DNA of 64,000 nt from Kudoa neothunni. Its lineage: Eukaryota; Cnidaria. The DNA is taken from assembly GCA_964304625.1 (NCBI GenBank), contig OZ199840.1, positions 8,370,001-8,434,000 on the forward strand. Direction: 5' to 3'. The translations under genes were made by a program, and so were the position numbers. Shown here in pieces: positions 62,708 to 64,000 of this stretch (positions within the stretch are counted from its first letter, which is position 1; the number at the start of each line of letters is the position of its first letter). The notes under the pieces were generated by a model that ran no database searches, was not told where the DNA came from, and saw only the letters and a program-made list of their open reading frames with translations.

Positions 62708-64000
62708 TTTTGGATATAGTAACGCGTCATTTTAGTTTTTTTTGGCGCTAAATGATCAATTAAATAATTTAGAAAACTATTTAAAATTCCTCAGAATTAT
62801 AAAATGCACTTTAACTAACGAATTATGATAAACATACGTAACAAACGTATTTCTATGATGAATATAAAATATTAACTTTGATTTCATCAAGCAGAGGGGT
62901 ATAACTTTTATAAACTATGAAAATAAATATAAAGCCTAATCCGAGACTTAATCCAATAATTTAATTTTTTTATTCCGTATTTTAAATTAAAAATAATGTG
63001 ATTCCGTGTTTTAATTTATTCGCTAAAATGCCTAATATCATCTTTTAATCACAGAATTATTTAATAAACTTCAATGTAACTATTAAACTATAAAAAATTA
63101 TTTTGTGTGCAAATAACCATTGAACTCTTAAACAAGCTGAAAGATCGAAAACTCATAATTTATAAACTTCTTTTTAGAAAAGTTATATTAAAAGAATTCG
63201 GTGATATTTTATTAAATATAATTAAGTTGATTTATTTTCAAAAAATGAAATAAAAATATGAAAATAGTTTGATTTCTAATATTTATAGGTGTCTTTCAAA
63301 TCTCACATACTAGATAAAACATTCGATCGAAATCTTCAGGTCATATCGACACCAATCCAATATCGTTATTCGAGCTTTCAAAATATTTTCCACAGGCCCC
63401 AGGTTATTTAAAAAATAAAAAGCGTCTCACCCCATTTTAAAATATTTAAATTAATCAAAATTTGTAATCTTGTTTCATGTAGCACTTAAGGTTCATTATT
63501 TTATATAATAAGATGCAGTTTTGAAAAATATATAAAATAACTTTTATAGTTATTTATAAGACTAAATAGCAAATATTTCCCAATAATACATTTTACATAT
63601 TTTTGAATCAAAAAAGTAACAGCAAAGATTTTCTTTCAATGACTTATTCGTTAATATCAATTATAATGTTTAAAGATAAAACAAATAAAGATTTTTGGCA
63701 TTATTAATTTTCTAGCAAGTTTTAAATATAAAAATAATTAAAAATTAGATGTTTGTAAAAGAATAGCTCATAATATATTAAATTATTCGTTATACTATTT
63801 TCGCTATATTTTTTAGTTTATGAGCAATTATTGTCTTTATTTATATAGAAATATCTAAAAAAGCCAATTTTTGCCTTTTTTCATATGATATGTTGATTAT
63901 TAAATAGACCATAATTTTCAAGTAAATTAATCAATTAAATGTTTCTTTATGATTTATTTAGATATTTATTCTTTTTAATAAATATTAACATAATTAAAAG
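62708..64000. other. Gene-free AT-rich region at window end
   Basis: 1.3 kb of AT-rich sequence. No gene, RNA or paired transposon ends recognised. Confidence 0.5.

Overview
The window is nuclear DNA from an animal, AT-rich, with spliced genes on both strands. The lineage cannot be fixed from sequence alone. Genes identified are delta-COP (ARCN1), a RecQ helicase of the RECQL4 type with its Sld2-like N-terminus, two threonine/serine dehydratase paralogues with ACT domains, and a five-domain secreted Kunitz protein. Most reconstructed introns are about 37-93 bp with GT-AG ends. Transposon remains include Mutator-like (MULE), piggyBac, pogo/Tigger-like, hAT-like and Merlin/ISXO2-like elements. 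Divergent proteins plus tiny introns would suit a fast-evolving, possibly parasitic invertebrate; a myxozoan-like animal is one guess, not a conclusion.

The dominant structure is a near-identical direct repeat. Positions 1-25286 recur at 28087-53373, offset 28085-28087, with only a scattering of SNPs and single-base, mostly homopolymer, indels. The copies are separated by a run of exactly 200 N (25287-25486) and 2.6 kb of sequence found once (25487-28086). A fixed-size gap beside an almost identical copy suggests an unpurged allelic contig joined to its homologue. A real recent tandem duplication is not excluded.

Layout of each copy: 5' exons of delta-COP (minus), a decayed 2.2-kb piggyBac (its transposase on minus), dehydratase A and dehydratase B (both minus, 11 exons each), about 5 kb without genes, RECQL4 (minus, 13 exons), then the left end of a MULE. 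In the right-hand copy delta-COP continues leftward through a 3.1-kb intron, swollen by a 2.75-kb pogo-like element carrying a nested hAT MITE, into exons at 26009-26566. The MULE is complete there (52968-56338): 144-bp inverted repeats, 9-bp target duplication and an apparently intact five-exon transposase gene.

Right of the repeat (56348-64000) lie the Kunitz gene, a pogo-type transposase fossil with a nested 87-bp MITE, and a Merlin/ISXO2-like transposase fossil. The genes do not form a functional cluster; their jobs are unrelated (COPI coat, replication and repair helicase, amino-acid breakdown, secreted Kunitz protein). Gene models were made by hand from splice signals, frame and family similarity; no alignment or transcript data were available.
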